The position numbers were made by a program, and so were the translations under genes. Shown in pieces: positions 45,119-54,643 of a DNA stretch of 64,000 nt (the first letter of the stretch is position 1; every line of letters begins with the position of its first letter). The notes below the pieces were generated by a model. The model did not search any database. It was given only the letters and a program-made list of their open reading frames with translations, and was not told where the DNA came from. This DNA comes from an uncultured Muribaculum sp. (lineage in GTDB: Bacteria > Bacteroidota > Bacteroidia > Bacteroidales > Muribaculaceae). The stretch is from the NCBI GenBank assembly GCA_910578785.1, contig CAJTSJ010000006.1, forward strand, positions 1 through 64,000, given 5' to 3'.

Positions 45119-48100
45119 TCAATCATCAAGCAGATCGTCGTCGCCCTCCGAACCTTCCGGATACTCCGGGAGGACAACCGGCACCCTTACAGGTGTCTCC
45201 GGTTTGGTCGGTTTCTTATCCGGTTTAGCGGAATCGGGCTTTACAGTATTATGCTTCTTTTCAGGAGTCTTTGCCGGCACGGTAATCGGACCGGTCTTAG
45301 GTATAGAGTCGTTATTCACCGGCGGCAAAACTAAATCGGCAGGCAATTTGACAGTCGGAATGTCCGTAACAGACTCGTCGGTCGCGGTGTCAGGCAAGCC
45401 CGGTTCATCAGGCTCAACCGATTCCTCGAAAGCATCAGGTACGTCAGGCATTATATCTGCTTCCGAATCGCGCTCATATTCAGCGGATTCCGCATCCGAA
45501 TCCTGCGGCATATCGCCAATTATGGCGTTTCCATAAGCCTCCATATCGTCGCCGTCGATATTTCCGGGAGCGGCAGTTACAGGCGATTCGGCCGCCTGCT
45601 CGTCGACGTATCTGAAATAGTCCTCAAAGGTTCTGCCTTGATGAAGCAACGTGTCAAAGTTCTTAACACTTATCATCACCGGACGCACCTGCGGAGGCAA
45701 ATTAAGCTGTTCGTCAGCCTCAAGCACCTTACGGTAATGAACAAGTTCTTCAAAGTTAGCAAATCCCTTGACAAGTAACAAACCCAAACGGCCAAAATTC
45801 ATCTGTTCAAGCTCGAAATCCTTCACCACAAACGAGCTGAAATTATGACGAGCCACATCAAACAAAAGCTGATTGGCCGACACTTCGTCAGTGGGATAAA
45901 CCAACGCAAGCAACTGAGGTTCTGCCGGATTAAGGTCAAAGGCGACAGAATCGGATGTCACCGCCAACGAATCCCCGCCAAGTCGGAGATCCCAGATCAT
46001 TCCGCGAAGATTCGAGGTTCCGGCATGGAGTTTGCGTCCCTGCGCGAGACCTTTCAGATAAGCCGAGGCAAGAGGTGTTATGTCTGTGTCAGGATAGCGC
46101 TCAAGAAGTTCGGTCAGGCCGGCCTTGAACTTGTCGGCATTGTTCTCGGTCACGTAGGCCAGTGCATCGATAAACATGAATTTAGGCATAATCTTGCTCA
46201 GCGGATATTTGTCCATCATGTCGCGGTAAGCCTTGTGCACCGTCTCATTGTCATTGTTCAGATATGCATCGTAGGCATTCTGATACATTGTCTCCTGCTC
46301 CTCGTCCATGTGGCGAAGACGGTCCAGATAATTGGGGTCGCGCATGGCCAGCCCGTATTTTGAGTCGGGGAAATCGCTTAACACAAACGCCCTGTAGCGT
46401 TCGGCATCCGACTTTTTGCCCTGACGCATATACATCAGGTACATGTTATAGTACACGTCAAGCCGGTAGATGTTGTCCGGATAGCGATGCAACAGCCTTT
46501 CCCATTCCGAAGCGGCTTCAGGGTATGCCTCAAGCTTATCCTTTAATATCAGACCGATATTGAACATCCCTTCCTGAATTATATCGTTGGCATTAGTCCG
46601 CTCCTGCGGAGTCGATGGTATCTGTTTTAAATAATATTCCGGATAGTGCGGATCCGACTCACGCTGGGCGGCCTCTTTATCTTCAGGAGTCTGCTCTTCG
46701 TCCGATGAAGGCTCCTGCGCTTGTTCTTCATCAGTGTCGGTGTACTCTTCGTCCCCGCCGAACTCGCTGAAACTGAACGAAGCCTTGTTCCTGCGGCGCC
46801 AGTCATCCTCGAGTTTCCTGGAACCCCAGCGTTTCTGGAATTCGGTCTTTCCGGCATTGCGCGTGGCGGCATTGTAGAAGTACCACGAGTCGTCGGTATT
46901 TATGTTGAACGATGTCGGTGCAGAAGCGGCGTTGCCGTTGTTCTGCTGATTGCCCAGCGCCTGCTGGTTGGCCAGATATTCCTCACGCTTGGCGCGTTCG
47001 GCCTCTTCCGCCTCCTCCTTTTTAAGTTTCTCGATGATTTTTTCTATCACGGCAAGCCGTTCGGACTCCGGCATGTCGGCAAGGCGCAGAAGGGAGTCGT
47101 TAAGATTGACGTTCTGCGTATACAGAGCCAGTTCGTCAAGCACGTCGCTCCTGCGGCAGATGCTGTCGTAGCCCGGATAATTATCCGGTAAAACAGGAAC
47201 AGCTTCCGCATAGCACGGCTGTGCAAGGTCATATTGCCTTCGGTCGAAATACAGACCTCCGAGGGTCAGCTGGCTGATAGCCTTGTCAATGCCGTTGCGG
47301 GTCGACTTCTCAGCCGCCAGCACATAGTTCTCAATAGCGTTGGTCGTGTCGCGCCGGCTGAGATACAGATTGCCGATGGCATAATATATCTGGTCAAGAT
47401 AGTCTTTGTTTCGGTCATAGCGGGTCATCCGCTTCAATGCCTTAACCTCCGGAGCGATGTTGTCGCCCGTATATACCTCGCTCTGCTTGATACGGGCATT
47501 GAGCTGAGTCCTGTACGAGGTCCCCGATCCTCCGGCATGGCTGAACGCATCATAAGCTTCAGTCTTTTTGCCCGACCTTTCATAAAGCTGTCCGAGCAGG
47601 AAGTACAGGCGCGACTTCTGCACACCCTTGGTAAGCTTTATGGCTTCAGCCACATAAGGTATGGCCTTCTCCGGTTCCGTCGACTGCACATAATAGGTGG
47701 CAAACGTCAGATTGTAAAGTTGTTTGAGGTGGTTGTCGATTAGCGCATCCAGCGGTATTTTCTCAAGAATGCCAAGCGCTTCGTAGCCCCAGCCCAAGGC
47801 ACAGTATGAACGTGCCTGCCATAATTTGGCCTCTGTAACCGTTCCCGGAAGCCATCCGAAATGCCGTGATATGTAGTAGAATGTCGATGCCGCGCCGAGA
47901 AAGTCGCCGTTGTTGTACTGGCTTCGCCCCATCATCATCCAGGCATTGTGCAGAAACGGATTGTATTCCTCGCGTTTCATCCATGCCTTATATGCCGGAT
48001 CGCTTGCCTTTCCGGCCTTTTTAGCGGGCTTTTTCTTTATCGACCGGAGCTGGATGGCTTTCTGAGCCTTCTCTATGGAGCGTGTAAAATCGCCGCTGGG

Positions 48101-48385
48101 CTGTGGCGACTGCGGATTCTTACGTGCATCGGCCGGATGCAGATAGAGCAATTGCGAATAATCGTCCTCGTAATTGCGCTCCATCGACTTCATGGTCTCC
48201 TTATAGTGCTCGTCGCCGTTGAAATATATATTATAGCGTGTAATGAATGCAGTATAGTTACGTGTCGACGCAGTGTTCTTCTTCAGGCTGCAACCGGGCA
48301 AAAGCACAGTCAGCATAAAGAACACCAACAATACGGCATGATTCAGTTTACGGCGGAATGGCATCTTACACTTAATAACGCGCAC
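45119..48385 (-). CDS. porW: PorW/SprE-like lipoprotein with TPR repeats (type IX secretion)
   Basis: 1088 residues (or 1081 from the ATG at 48364). SPII signal with LLPGC (Cys 32), then KKNTASTRNYTAFITRYNIYFNG, typical of SprE/PorW. TPR-like helices fill about 150-430 and 590-780; the middle (~470-560) is a charged coiled-coil stretch (EAEEAERAKREEYL) and the last 140 residues are Pro/Asp/Glu-rich and low-complexity. It is needed for PorL/M motor function or stability in other species. It adjoins porX as in other Bacteroidales. Confidence 0.88.
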   Translation of the reverse strand: MRVIKCKMPFRRKLNHAVLLVFFMLTVLLPGCSLKKNTASTRNYTAFITRYNIYFNGDEHYKETMKSMERNYEDDYSQLLYLHPADARKNPQSPQPSGDFTRSIEKAQKAIQLRSIKKKPAKKAGKASDPAYKAWMKREEYNPFLHNAWMMMGRSQYNNGDFLGAASTFYYISRHFGWLPGTVTEAKLWQARSYCALGWGYEALGILEKIPLDALIDNHLKQLYNLTFATYYVQSTEPEKAIPYVAEAIKLTKGVQKSRLYFLLGQLYERSGKKTEAYDAFSHAGGSGTSYRTQLNARIKQSEVYTGDNIAPEVKALKRMTRYDRNKDYLDQIYYAIGNLYLSRRDTTNAIENYVLAAEKSTRNGIDKAISQLTLGGLYFDRRQYDLAQPCYAEAVPVLPDNYPGYDSICRRSDVLDELALYTQNVNLNDSLLRLADMPESERLAVIEKIIEKLKKEEAEEAERAKREEYLANQQALGNQQNNGNAASAPTSFNINTDDSWYFYNAATRNAGKTEFQKRWGSRKLEDDWRRRNKASFSFSEFGGDEEYTDTDEEQAQEPSSDEEQTPEDKEAAQRESDPHYPEYYLKQIPSTPQERTNANDIIQEGMFNIGLILKDKLEAYPEAASEWERLLHRYPDNIYRLDVYYNMYLMYMRQGKKSDAERYRAFVLSDFPDSKYGLAMRDPNYLDRLRHMDEEQETMYQNAYDAYLNNDNETVHKAYRDMMDKYPLSKIMPKFMFIDALAYVTENNADKFKAGLTELLERYPDTDITPLASAYLKGLAQGRKLHAGTSNLRGMIWDLRLGGDSLAVTSDSVAFDLNPAEPQLLALVYPTDEVSANQLLFDVARHNFSSFVVKDFELEQMNFGRLGLLLVKGFANFEELVHYRKVLEADEQLNLPPQVRPVMISVKNFDTLLHQGRTFEDYFRYVDEQAAESPVTAAPGNIDGDDMEAYGNAIIGDMPQDSDAESAEYERDSEADIMPDVPDAFEESVEPDEPGLPDTATDESVTDIPTVKLPADLVLPPVNNDSIPKTGPITVPAKTPEKKHNTVKPDSAKPDKKPTKPETPVRVPVVLPEYPEGSEGDDDLLDD

Positions 48386-48395
48386 GCGTGCGGGA

Positions 48396-49220
48396 TTATT
48401 GCATCCGACGGCGAACGACGAAGTCCTTTATCACACGCGACACCAGATAGCCGGATATCTGTATAAGTACGATTATGGCCGAACACGGAACATCGACGGC
48501 GGCCGCCAGAAAGATTCCGGCTACGCTTGTCGCCATGGATATGACCGTGGATATGAGCATTATGCCCATGAACCTATGGTTCCATGTTTCGGCTACAAGC
48601 ACGGGCACCGTCAGCATCGATATAAGCAACATTATGCCCACAAGCCTTATCGTCAGCACTATGCATACGGCCACAAGTATCGTCATCGTATAGTTTATAA
48701 AGCGCACCGGCAAGCCGGACACGCGCGCAAAGTCCGCGTCGAATGCGCAGGCCACTATCTTCCGCGAAAAACATGCAAAAAACAGCACAACGACAAGCGA
48801 GTACACCCCGAAAACCCATAAATCACCGGTTCCGATGGTCAGAATGTTTCCGAACAGGAATGCGTTCAATTCCGGCACATAGCCGGGAGTAAGAAACACG
48901 AACAAGACACCAAGCGCCATGCCCAGCGACCAGATGACGGCAATAGCCGAATCCTCGCGCATCTTCAGCCTCGACGACATCCACTCCACACCTACCGAGG
49001 ATGCCACGGCAAACACTCCGGCCATAAGTATTGGATTCATTCCCAGATAATAGCCGAGTCCAAGCCCGCCAAAACAGGCATGAGTGATACCGCCTGTTAT
49101 CGACACCAGCCGGCGGGTGATAATGTATGTACCTATGATTCCTCCCGCAAGGCTGATAAGCAACATGGCCCATAGAGCATTGCGGAAAAATGTATATTGA
49201 AAGAACTCCGTCATATACAA
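48396..49220 (-). CDS. ZnuB/MntB-like metal ABC transporter permease
   Basis: 274 residues with about eight membrane helices (FRNALWAMLLISLAGGIIGTYI... ). The GGITHACFGGLGLGYYLG block and the long hydrophobic series match the zinc/manganese/iron ABC permease family. The ATPase and solute-binding subunits are not adjacent. Next to it lies a Cys/His-rich membrane protein (49238-49690). Confidence 0.93.
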   Translation of the reverse strand: MYMTEFFQYTFFRNALWAMLLISLAGGIIGTYIITRRLVSITGGITHACFGGLGLGYYLGMNPILMAGVFAVASSVGVEWMSSRLKMREDSAIAVIWSLGMALGVLFVFLTPGYVPELNAFLFGNILTIGTGDLWVFGVYSLVVVLFFACFSRKIVACAFDADFARVSGLPVRFINYTMTILVAVCIVLTIRLVGIMLLISMLTVPVLVAETWNHRFMGIMLISTVISMATSVAGIFLAAAVDVPCSAIIVLIQISGYLVSRVIKDFVVRRRMQ

Positions 49221-49237
49221 TCAGCAGTAATCGGTTT

Positions 49238-49690
49238 TCAGTCGGCATGCGGTGCCGAAGTTTCCCGACGGGCTTCAGCCACAATCATAAGCAACTCTTC
49301 CTTAATCGGAGCCGGGAGCTGAAGTCCGCGCAACTGTATGCTCCGGCCCCACCCTGCGATATCCTCAGGCAGCAACGTCAGCAATACATCGCGGAATTCT
49401 TCAATCTCCGCGTCGCTGTAGTCTTCAGGTCCGCGTCCTATGAATCTGTCAAGTTCTTCATCGTCATAGTACACGATGTCGGGACTAACGGCAGCAAGCA
49501 GGCTGTCATGCTCGCACGTGATGTGCATGCCGCAACACTCCTCTTCTTTACTCTCCTTTGCCTCGCCGCCGGCATCTTTGGCTTCGACTCCGCCATCGTC
49601 AGACACACGCGAACGGGTCAGCCGGTCGTGAAACCACAATGCGCATCCGACCAACACCAGCACCGATGAGATTATCAATATCACCTCCAT
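49238..49690 (-). CDS. Membrane-anchored protein with a Cys/His metal-site-like motif
   Basis: 150 residues from the ATG at 49690 (MEVILIISS), or 153 from the TTG at 49699 that overlaps the stop of the small ORF upstream. One N-terminal membrane helix (~4-22), a charged linker, then ECCGMHITCEHD, with Cys, Cys, His, Cys and His in ten residues, which could bind a metal. The C-terminal ~80 residues (YYDDEELDRFIGR, YSDAEIEEFRDVLLTLLPEDIAGWGRSIQLRGLQLP) are conserved in Bacteroidales. Some databases call relatives a phospholipase; I see no phospholipase motif. It is 17 nt upstream of a metal ABC permease gene, hence the metal-related guess. Confidence 0.75.
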   Translation of the reverse strand: MEVILIISSVLVLVGCALWFHDRLTRSRVSDDGGVEAKDAGGEAKESKEEECCGMHITCEHDSLLAAVSPDIVYYDDEELDRFIGRGPEDYSDAEIEEFRDVLLTLLPEDIAGWGRSIQLRGLQLPAPIKEELLMIVAEARRETSAPHAD

Positions 49691-49695
49691 AACAG

Positions 49696-49779
49696 TCAAC
49701 GTCTTCTATTAGACCTCTTTTCTGCCCAAAAACCCAAAAAGATCGACAGCACTCCTGCAAGTATGCACCAGTATATCAT
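49696..49779 (-). CDS. Small membrane-peptide ORF (27 codons)
   Basis: ATG at 49779 to TGA at 49696 encodes MIYWCILAGVLSIFLGFWA then EKRSNRRR: one hydrophobic helix and a positively charged C-terminus, a layout common in functional small membrane proteins. It starts 14 nt after the aroA stop and its TGA overlaps a possible TTG start of the next gene (49699), so it fills the gap exactly. Too short for homology judgement. Confidence 0.4.
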   Translation of the reverse strand: MIYWCILAGVLSIFLGFWAEKRSNRRR

Positions 49780-49793
49780 TCCGTATCTTGATT

Positions 49794-51041
49794 TTAGAGT
49801 TCCACCTCCTCGAGTTCAAATCCGAGACTCCTCATATCGTTCCAGAATCCGGGATAGCTTTTCGTCACCACCTCGGCATTGCGGATGATTATGCCGGGTA
49901 TGTACAGACCGACCGGCGCAAAAGCCATGGCCATGCGGTGGTCGTCGTATGTGTCGATTATCACAGGCTCATCGCCCGGTATAGGCCAGCGCGAACGACC
50001 GTCCCACTCCAACGCCGAGTCGCCGGCTATATCTATGTCGAACGACACCTTGCGCATCTCGTTCTGAAGCGCCGCAAGTCTGTCGGTCTCCTTGATGCGC
50101 AACGTCGACAAGCCAGATATATGGAACGGCAAGCCCAACATACAGCAAGTCACTACTATGGTCTGCGCCAGATCAGGCTGTTCGCCAAGGTCAAGATTCA
50201 CTCTCGGATTCAGATCGGGAGTCGGATTCAGCATCAGCTCCCCGTCATCGCCCCATTCGGCTTCCACTCCAAAATTCTTATATAGCTCCACCAGACGGCT
50301 GTCGCCCTGCAGGCTGTCCTGCGCCAACCCCGTCAACGAAATCTCGCTTGAAGACAACGCTTCGGTCTCAAACCAATATGACGCGGCCGACCAGTCGGAT
50401 TCGACAGAGAAGTCCGTGGTTTTGTAGCGTCCTGAGGGCACTTTTATGCTACATCTTTCGACATCACACTCCACACCCCATTGAGCCATAAGGCCCAAAG
50501 TCATCTTTATATATGGCCATGACACTACATCGCCCTCCAACACAATCTCAAGCCCCGACACCATCAAGGGAGCCACCATCAACAGGGCCGACACATACTG
50601 CGAACTCACCGACGCCTTCAATGACAGACGACCTCCGGCCAGACGCCGCCCGTTGATTTTAAGCGGAGGATACCCCTCTTCGCCGACATACTCAATGTCG
50701 GCACCACATTCGCGCAAAGCGTCGACCAACACCCCTATCGGACGACGACGCATCCGCTCCGAACCGTCAAGCACAACCTCGCGTCCCTCCTTCGAAGCAA
50801 AATACGCCGTAAGGAAGCGCATGGCAGTGCCGGCGGCACCGATATTTATAATGTCCGATGTCGATTCGAGGGCTCCGCGCATGGCCAAAGTGTCATCACA
50901 GTCCGCTATGCGCGATAATATACCGCCACCTCCGGCAAGCGCATCAAGCATGAGGGCGCGGTTACTTATACTTTTTGAGGACGGCAAAATAATGTTGCCC
51001 TGCGGCATGGCATCCTCAGGAGGAAATATTCTGTAATTCAT
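49794..51041 (-). CDS. aroA: 3-phosphoshikimate 1-carboxyvinyltransferase (EPSP synthase)
   Basis: 415 residues. LPSSKSISNRALML, NIGAAGTAMRFLTAY, DGSERMRRRPIG, LKASVSSQYVSALLM, DLAQTIVV, IKETDRL and YDDHRMAMAFAP are the classical EPSPS blocks. It makes EPSP in the shikimate pathway. Unusually, there is no other aro gene nearby; it heads a run of same-strand genes. Confidence 0.96.
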   Translation of the reverse strand: MNYRIFPPEDAMPQGNIILPSSKSISNRALMLDALAGGGGILSRIADCDDTLAMRGALESTSDIINIGAAGTAMRFLTAYFASKEGREVVLDGSERMRRRPIGVLVDALRECGADIEYVGEEGYPPLKINGRRLAGGRLSLKASVSSQYVSALLMVAPLMVSGLEIVLEGDVVSWPYIKMTLGLMAQWGVECDVERCSIKVPSGRYKTTDFSVESDWSAASYWFETEALSSSEISLTGLAQDSLQGDSRLVELYKNFGVEAEWGDDGELMLNPTPDLNPRVNLDLGEQPDLAQTIVVTCCMLGLPFHISGLSTLRIKETDRLAALQNEMRKVSFDIDIAGDSALEWDGRSRWPIPGDEPVIIDTYDDHRMAMAFAPVGLYIPGIIIRNAEVVTKSYPGFWNDMRSLGFELEEVEL

Positions 51042-51099
51042 ATTACCACAAAGATAATAAATTCCAACGTATCGCGGAATAACCTTTCAATAATTCAGT

Positions 51100-52035
51100 T
51101 TAAATCAATATGCGGTGATGCACCGATATCCAGAGCTGCCTCATGACCCTTAGCAACGGCTTGGCCACCACAAGCAACATAACGGCGGTCAACACCATCA
51201 GCACACCGACCACGCCCGAAAATCCAAGTCGTTCGCCGAACACCAGCACTCCGATCAGAAGCGCTGTCACAGGTTCAAGCGCACCGAGAATGGCGGTCAC
51301 TGTCGAACCGACATTATGTATGGCTATGGCCATGGCTATCAGCGACACCACTGTCGGGAATATGGCTATCGACAGAATGCACACCCACGAAAGCGTGCCC
51401 TCGATAGGCGACAAGTCGCCACTAATCAATATTCTTGTCCAGAAAACGAACTGGCCTATCGCCACAGAGTAAAACGTCATTGTGACAGACGGGATGTTAC
51501 GCACTGCCGTACGGTTGATGGCCACCATATATACCGCATAGGCAAACGCGGCTATAAGCACGAGCATCGTACCCGTAGGGTTAAGCGTCGACTCACCGTC
51601 GCCTCCGTAAAGGCAAATTATTCCGACACCTGCCAGAATAATTGACGTCATGGTCACCACCGAAATGCGTTCATGATAGAACAGCGCATTGATGACAGCC
51701 ACTATTACCGGATATATGAACAGTATTGTAGATGCCACTCCGGCATCCATATAGCGGAAACTCTCAAACAGCAACAGCGACGATACGGCAAACAGCAGCG
51801 CAAACAATATCATCAACGGCACCTGCGGCCTGGTCATGCGGAATGTACGGCGGGTAAACCACATTATCACCGCGAGCAACACTGTGGCTATGCCGTATCT
51901 GTAGCCAAGTACAGAATCAGCGTTCATGCCTTCGGCATAAAGCGGAAGCGTAAACAAGGGATTCAGTCCATAAGTGCTTGCGGCAATAGCCCCGAGCAGG
52001 TATCCCTTCCCGTTTTTTGAAATAGTGAATCTCAT
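51100..52035 (-). CDS. EamA/DMT-family transporter
   Basis: 311 residues with about ten membrane helices in two EamA repeats; ALEPVTALLIGVLVFGERL is the typical ending of the second repeat. Drug or metabolite exporter; the substrate is unknown. 58 nt upstream of aroA, possibly a separate transcription unit. Confidence 0.93.
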   Translation of the reverse strand: MRFTISKNGKGYLLGAIAASTYGLNPLFTLPLYAEGMNADSVLGYRYGIATVLLAVIMWFTRRTFRMTRPQVPLMILFALLFAVSSLLLFESFRYMDAGVASTILFIYPVIVAVINALFYHERISVVTMTSIILAGVGIICLYGGDGESTLNPTGTMLVLIAAFAYAVYMVAINRTAVRNIPSVTMTFYSVAIGQFVFWTRILISGDLSPIEGTLSWVCILSIAIFPTVVSLIAMAIAIHNVGSTVTAILGALEPVTALLIGVLVFGERLGFSGVVGVLMVLTAVMLLVVAKPLLRVMRQLWISVHHRILI

Positions 52036-52248
52036 AATCGGTGCAAAATTACGTCAAATAATCCAATCCGCATCTACATTACAGTCACTTTAAACAAAAA
52101 AACCATCTTTTTTTTATCCGTCAATACTTTACTGATTCTCAACAAAATATCACGTCCGCAATTGCCACAATGATATTTTTTTATTTAATTTGTGTTACAA
52201 TTCGAGGCTATGTCCGTTTATTAAGTGAACAAACGCTAAAAATCCTGC

Positions 52249-52746
52249 ATGGAACAGAACAACTTGACATCCACATTCAGCCTGCTCAAAACTCGCCTGC
52301 GCGTCATCGCAACGAGCATCTTGGGCAATGACGATGATGCACAGGACGCATTGCAGGAAGCGTTCTACAAACTCTGGAAACGCCACAGCGACGTCAAATC
52401 ACGGCAAGAAGCCGAAAAGCTGTCGGTGACGGCTGTGAAAAACGCCTCAATCGACATGCTGCGCCACCGGTTGGCCCATCCCGTCGAACAAATCGAAGAC
52501 CGCACCGCCATCGCCGACGAACAGGGCGAACCGGAACGCGAAGAGCTGTTCAAAAGAGTCTCCACAATAATCGAGATGCAGCTGTCGGAGCGCCAACGCG
52601 ACATAATAATGATGCGCGACATGCAGGAAATGTCATTTCAGGAGATAGCACGCCGGCTCGACATGTCGGAAGAGAACGTCAGGATGACATTGAGCAGAGC
52701 CAGAAAAATAGTTAGAACCATATATCAAAGCATAAATCATGACTAA
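52249..52746 (+). CDS. ECF-type RNA polymerase sigma factor
   Basis: 165 residues. Region 2 (RLRVIATSILGNDDDAQDALQEAFYKLWKRH) and region 4 (LSERQRDIIMMRDMQEMSFQEIARRLDMSEENVRMTLSRARK) are clear. It starts a compact plus-strand cluster and overlaps the next gene by 8 nt. Presumably it directs transcription of the downstream envelope genes when released by the membrane protein next to it. Confidence 0.94.
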   Translation: MEQNNLTSTFSLLKTRLRVIATSILGNDDDAQDALQEAFYKLWKRHSDVKSRQEAEKLSVTAVKNASIDMLRHRLAHPVEQIEDRTAIADEQGEPEREELFKRVSTIIEMQLSERQRDIIMMRDMQEMSFQEIARRLDMSEENVRMTLSRARKIVRTIYQSINHD

Positions 52747-53227
52747 ACGACATAATCCATACAAAAAACTGTCCGTAGAGGAGCTTGAAGAACTTATCGA
52801 ATGCTACTTCGACTGTTCACTCAACGAGGACGACGAGATGTCGCTCAGGAAGGTCATCGCGGCCACACGCTATGACACTCCTGCCATCAGAGACGCCAAA
52901 GCAGTAATGGGATATGCCGCAGCTTCCCGGATGACGGAAAAGAGACCACGGACACGGCACCGCAACGCCTGGATGCGCGCCATAGCTTCGGCCGCCGCCA
53001 CCGTAGCCCTGATTATAGGTGCATATACTTTCGTCAACCAGCCCGGCGAAGACGAGTCAAACGTCTGCGTGGCATATGTCAACGGACAGCGCATTGACAA
53101 TAAGGAAGCCATAATGCAGATGATGAAATTCGACCTTCTGACGATGCAGAACGGGTCAAACACCGTAGCCGACCGAATCGACAGCGACTTTTCTGCCATC
53201 CGCGACGCTTTCCACGAACTTAATTAG
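52739..53227 (+). CDS. Anti-sigma-like single-pass membrane protein
   Basis: 162 residues: a cytoplasmic helical part (LSVEELEELIECYFDCSLNEDDEMSLRKVI), a basic stretch before the membrane helix (~80-99), and a periplasmic tail (~100-162). The helical part resembles anti-sigma domains in layout but lacks the His/Cys zinc motif of ZAS proteins. The overlap with the sigma gene supports an anti-sigma role; no similarity is certain. Confidence 0.65.
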   Translation: MTKRHNPYKKLSVEELEELIECYFDCSLNEDDEMSLRKVIAATRYDTPAIRDAKAVMGYAAASRMTEKRPRTRHRNAWMRAIASAAATVALIIGAYTFVNQPGEDESNVCVAYVNGQRIDNKEAIMQMMKFDLLTMQNGSNTVADRIDSDFSAIRDAFHELN

Positions 53228-53244
53228 ATAATAACAATCAAATC

Positions 53245-53703
53245 ATGAGACATAGATTTTTAATGCTCATCCTCATTGCGTTAAGCGCATGGTCATCGGC
53301 CACGGCCCAGAACGGACTTAACATCGCCAGGCTGTTTGACGGGCAATTCCGCGATGACAAAAACGCAGTCGAGACCATAATCACCGGCGACCCGCTTTAC
53401 GTCTATGACTTAAGCTACTACCACAGCCTCTCATTGTCCAGCGACTCAACGAAAGTGTCGCTTCTCGAACCGCTGGTCACGAAAGACGGCGCGACAGCCG
53501 TCGACAAGGAGGTGTCATACCGGGGCGGACGTCTATATTACGCCTTCTACACCTTACCCCCGGTCAAGAACAAATTCGGCACCAACATCAACCGATATAT
53601 ATTCTACCTCAACCAGTATGCAATCGGCCGCGACGGAGTGATTCTGATATATATGTCGGGCGTTGCGACCCGCGAACAAGTAAAGAAAATGCTAAAAAAG
53701 TAA
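53245..53703 (+). CDS. Small exported protein (DUF6108-like, tentative)
   Basis: 152 residues with a signal peptide (1-21, cleavage near TAQ). The mature part has LFDGQFRDDKNAVETIITG, RLYYAFYTLPP and YIFYLNQYA motifs. The family name is tentative and function unknown. It is 17 nt after the anti-sigma-like gene and 1 nt before the next. Confidence 0.7.
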   Translation: MRHRFLMLILIALSAWSSATAQNGLNIARLFDGQFRDDKNAVETIITGDPLYVYDLSYYHSLSLSSDSTKVSLLEPLVTKDGATAVDKEVSYRGGRLYYAFYTLPPVKNKFGTNINRYIFYLNQYAIGRDGVILIYMSGVATREQVKKMLKK

Positions 53704-53704
53704 T

Positions 53705-54622
53705 ATGACTATGAAGCTGACAATCAAGTCTGCCGTATTGGCTCTGTTAATTACAGCCCCCGGCATGGCCTTCGGGCAGGACAATACCGAAGTATCCGAC
53801 ACCCTTGTAGTGGCAGAAAAAGCCCGGAATATAACAGTCACCAAAACGGATGAAGGGCTGAAGATAACCATCGCCGGTTATGGCGACAAACACGACAACG
53901 ACTATGTCTACACATCGACATCGTCGTTGAAAAACGACAGCACAGAATCAGGCTTCTGGAACCTGAATATGCTTAAAGCACCCTCGTCCGACGGCAAATG
54001 GTCGTTCAAATTCTGCAAACGCATATATATAGGAGGGACAATCGACACCGAGGGGCCGGTCAACATGGCCTATTGGAGGTCGTTTGAAGTCGGATTTCTC
54101 GACTTCGTCGGCGTAGAATATTCACCTTGGCGCAAAGGCCCGAGATTTTCAATCGGAGCCGGATACGGCTACAAGCACCTGTCGACACACAAAGACACCG
54201 ACAAAACGCTGTTTCGTGACACTGACGGCAATATGACCATTAACCCGTCGCCCGAAAACACCACCGACCAGCTGTCGAGCATCGGCATACTCCATTTCGA
54301 CATTCCGTTGATGATAACACAGCCGTTCACAAAGCATTGGGCCGTCAGCGTGGGTGCTTCAGTCAACTTCAACACCTACGTCACAGGCTCAACCAAATAC
54401 AAAGTGCTTGGCGAAAACGAATTCGGTCTGACGCCAGGACACAAGGTAGAGGAGACATACAAGCACCTTCGCCAACGTCCGGTGACGTTCGACTTCATGG
54501 CATCGGTGGGACATCTTGACGGAATAGCGTTCTACGCACGCTATTCGCCCATGCCGGTGTTCAAAGACGGAGCCGGGCCTAAATTCAAGACACTCTCACT
54601 CGGACTTTTAATCGCATTTTAA
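53705..54622 (+). CDS. Beta-barrel-like outer-membrane protein, paralogue 1
   Basis: 305 residues, signal peptide to about residue 24 (FGQ). The N-terminal linker precedes alternating-hydrophobicity strands; the C-terminal LKTLSLGLLIAF ends in the Phe typical of outer-membrane barrels. It shares blocks with the next gene (RYSPMPVFKDG/GAGPKFKTLSLG against RYSPMKVIRGGHGPQFSTLSTG; the DIPLMIT/SVPVLYT strand). Function unknown. An in-frame ATG at 53711 is an equally good start. Confidence 0.75.
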   Translation: MTMKLTIKSAVLALLITAPGMAFGQDNTEVSDTLVVAEKARNITVTKTDEGLKITIAGYGDKHDNDYVYTSTSSLKNDSTESGFWNLNMLKAPSSDGKWSFKFCKRIYIGGTIDTEGPVNMAYWRSFEVGFLDFVGVEYSPWRKGPRFSIGAGYGYKHLSTHKDTDKTLFRDTDGNMTINPSPENTTDQLSSIGILHFDIPLMITQPFTKHWAVSVGASVNFNTYVTGSTKYKVLGENEFGLTPGHKVEETYKHLRQRPVTFDFMASVGHLDGIAFYARYSPMPVFKDGAGPKFKTLSLGLLIAF

Positions 54623-54643
54623 CTAAACCATCAACATCCAGAT

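Noticed and set aside
52870..53199. Minus-strand open frame of 109 codons inside the anti-sigma-like gene
   Set aside because: A shadow of the real gene: Ala/Ser/Arg-rich antisense translation, no start context or domain.
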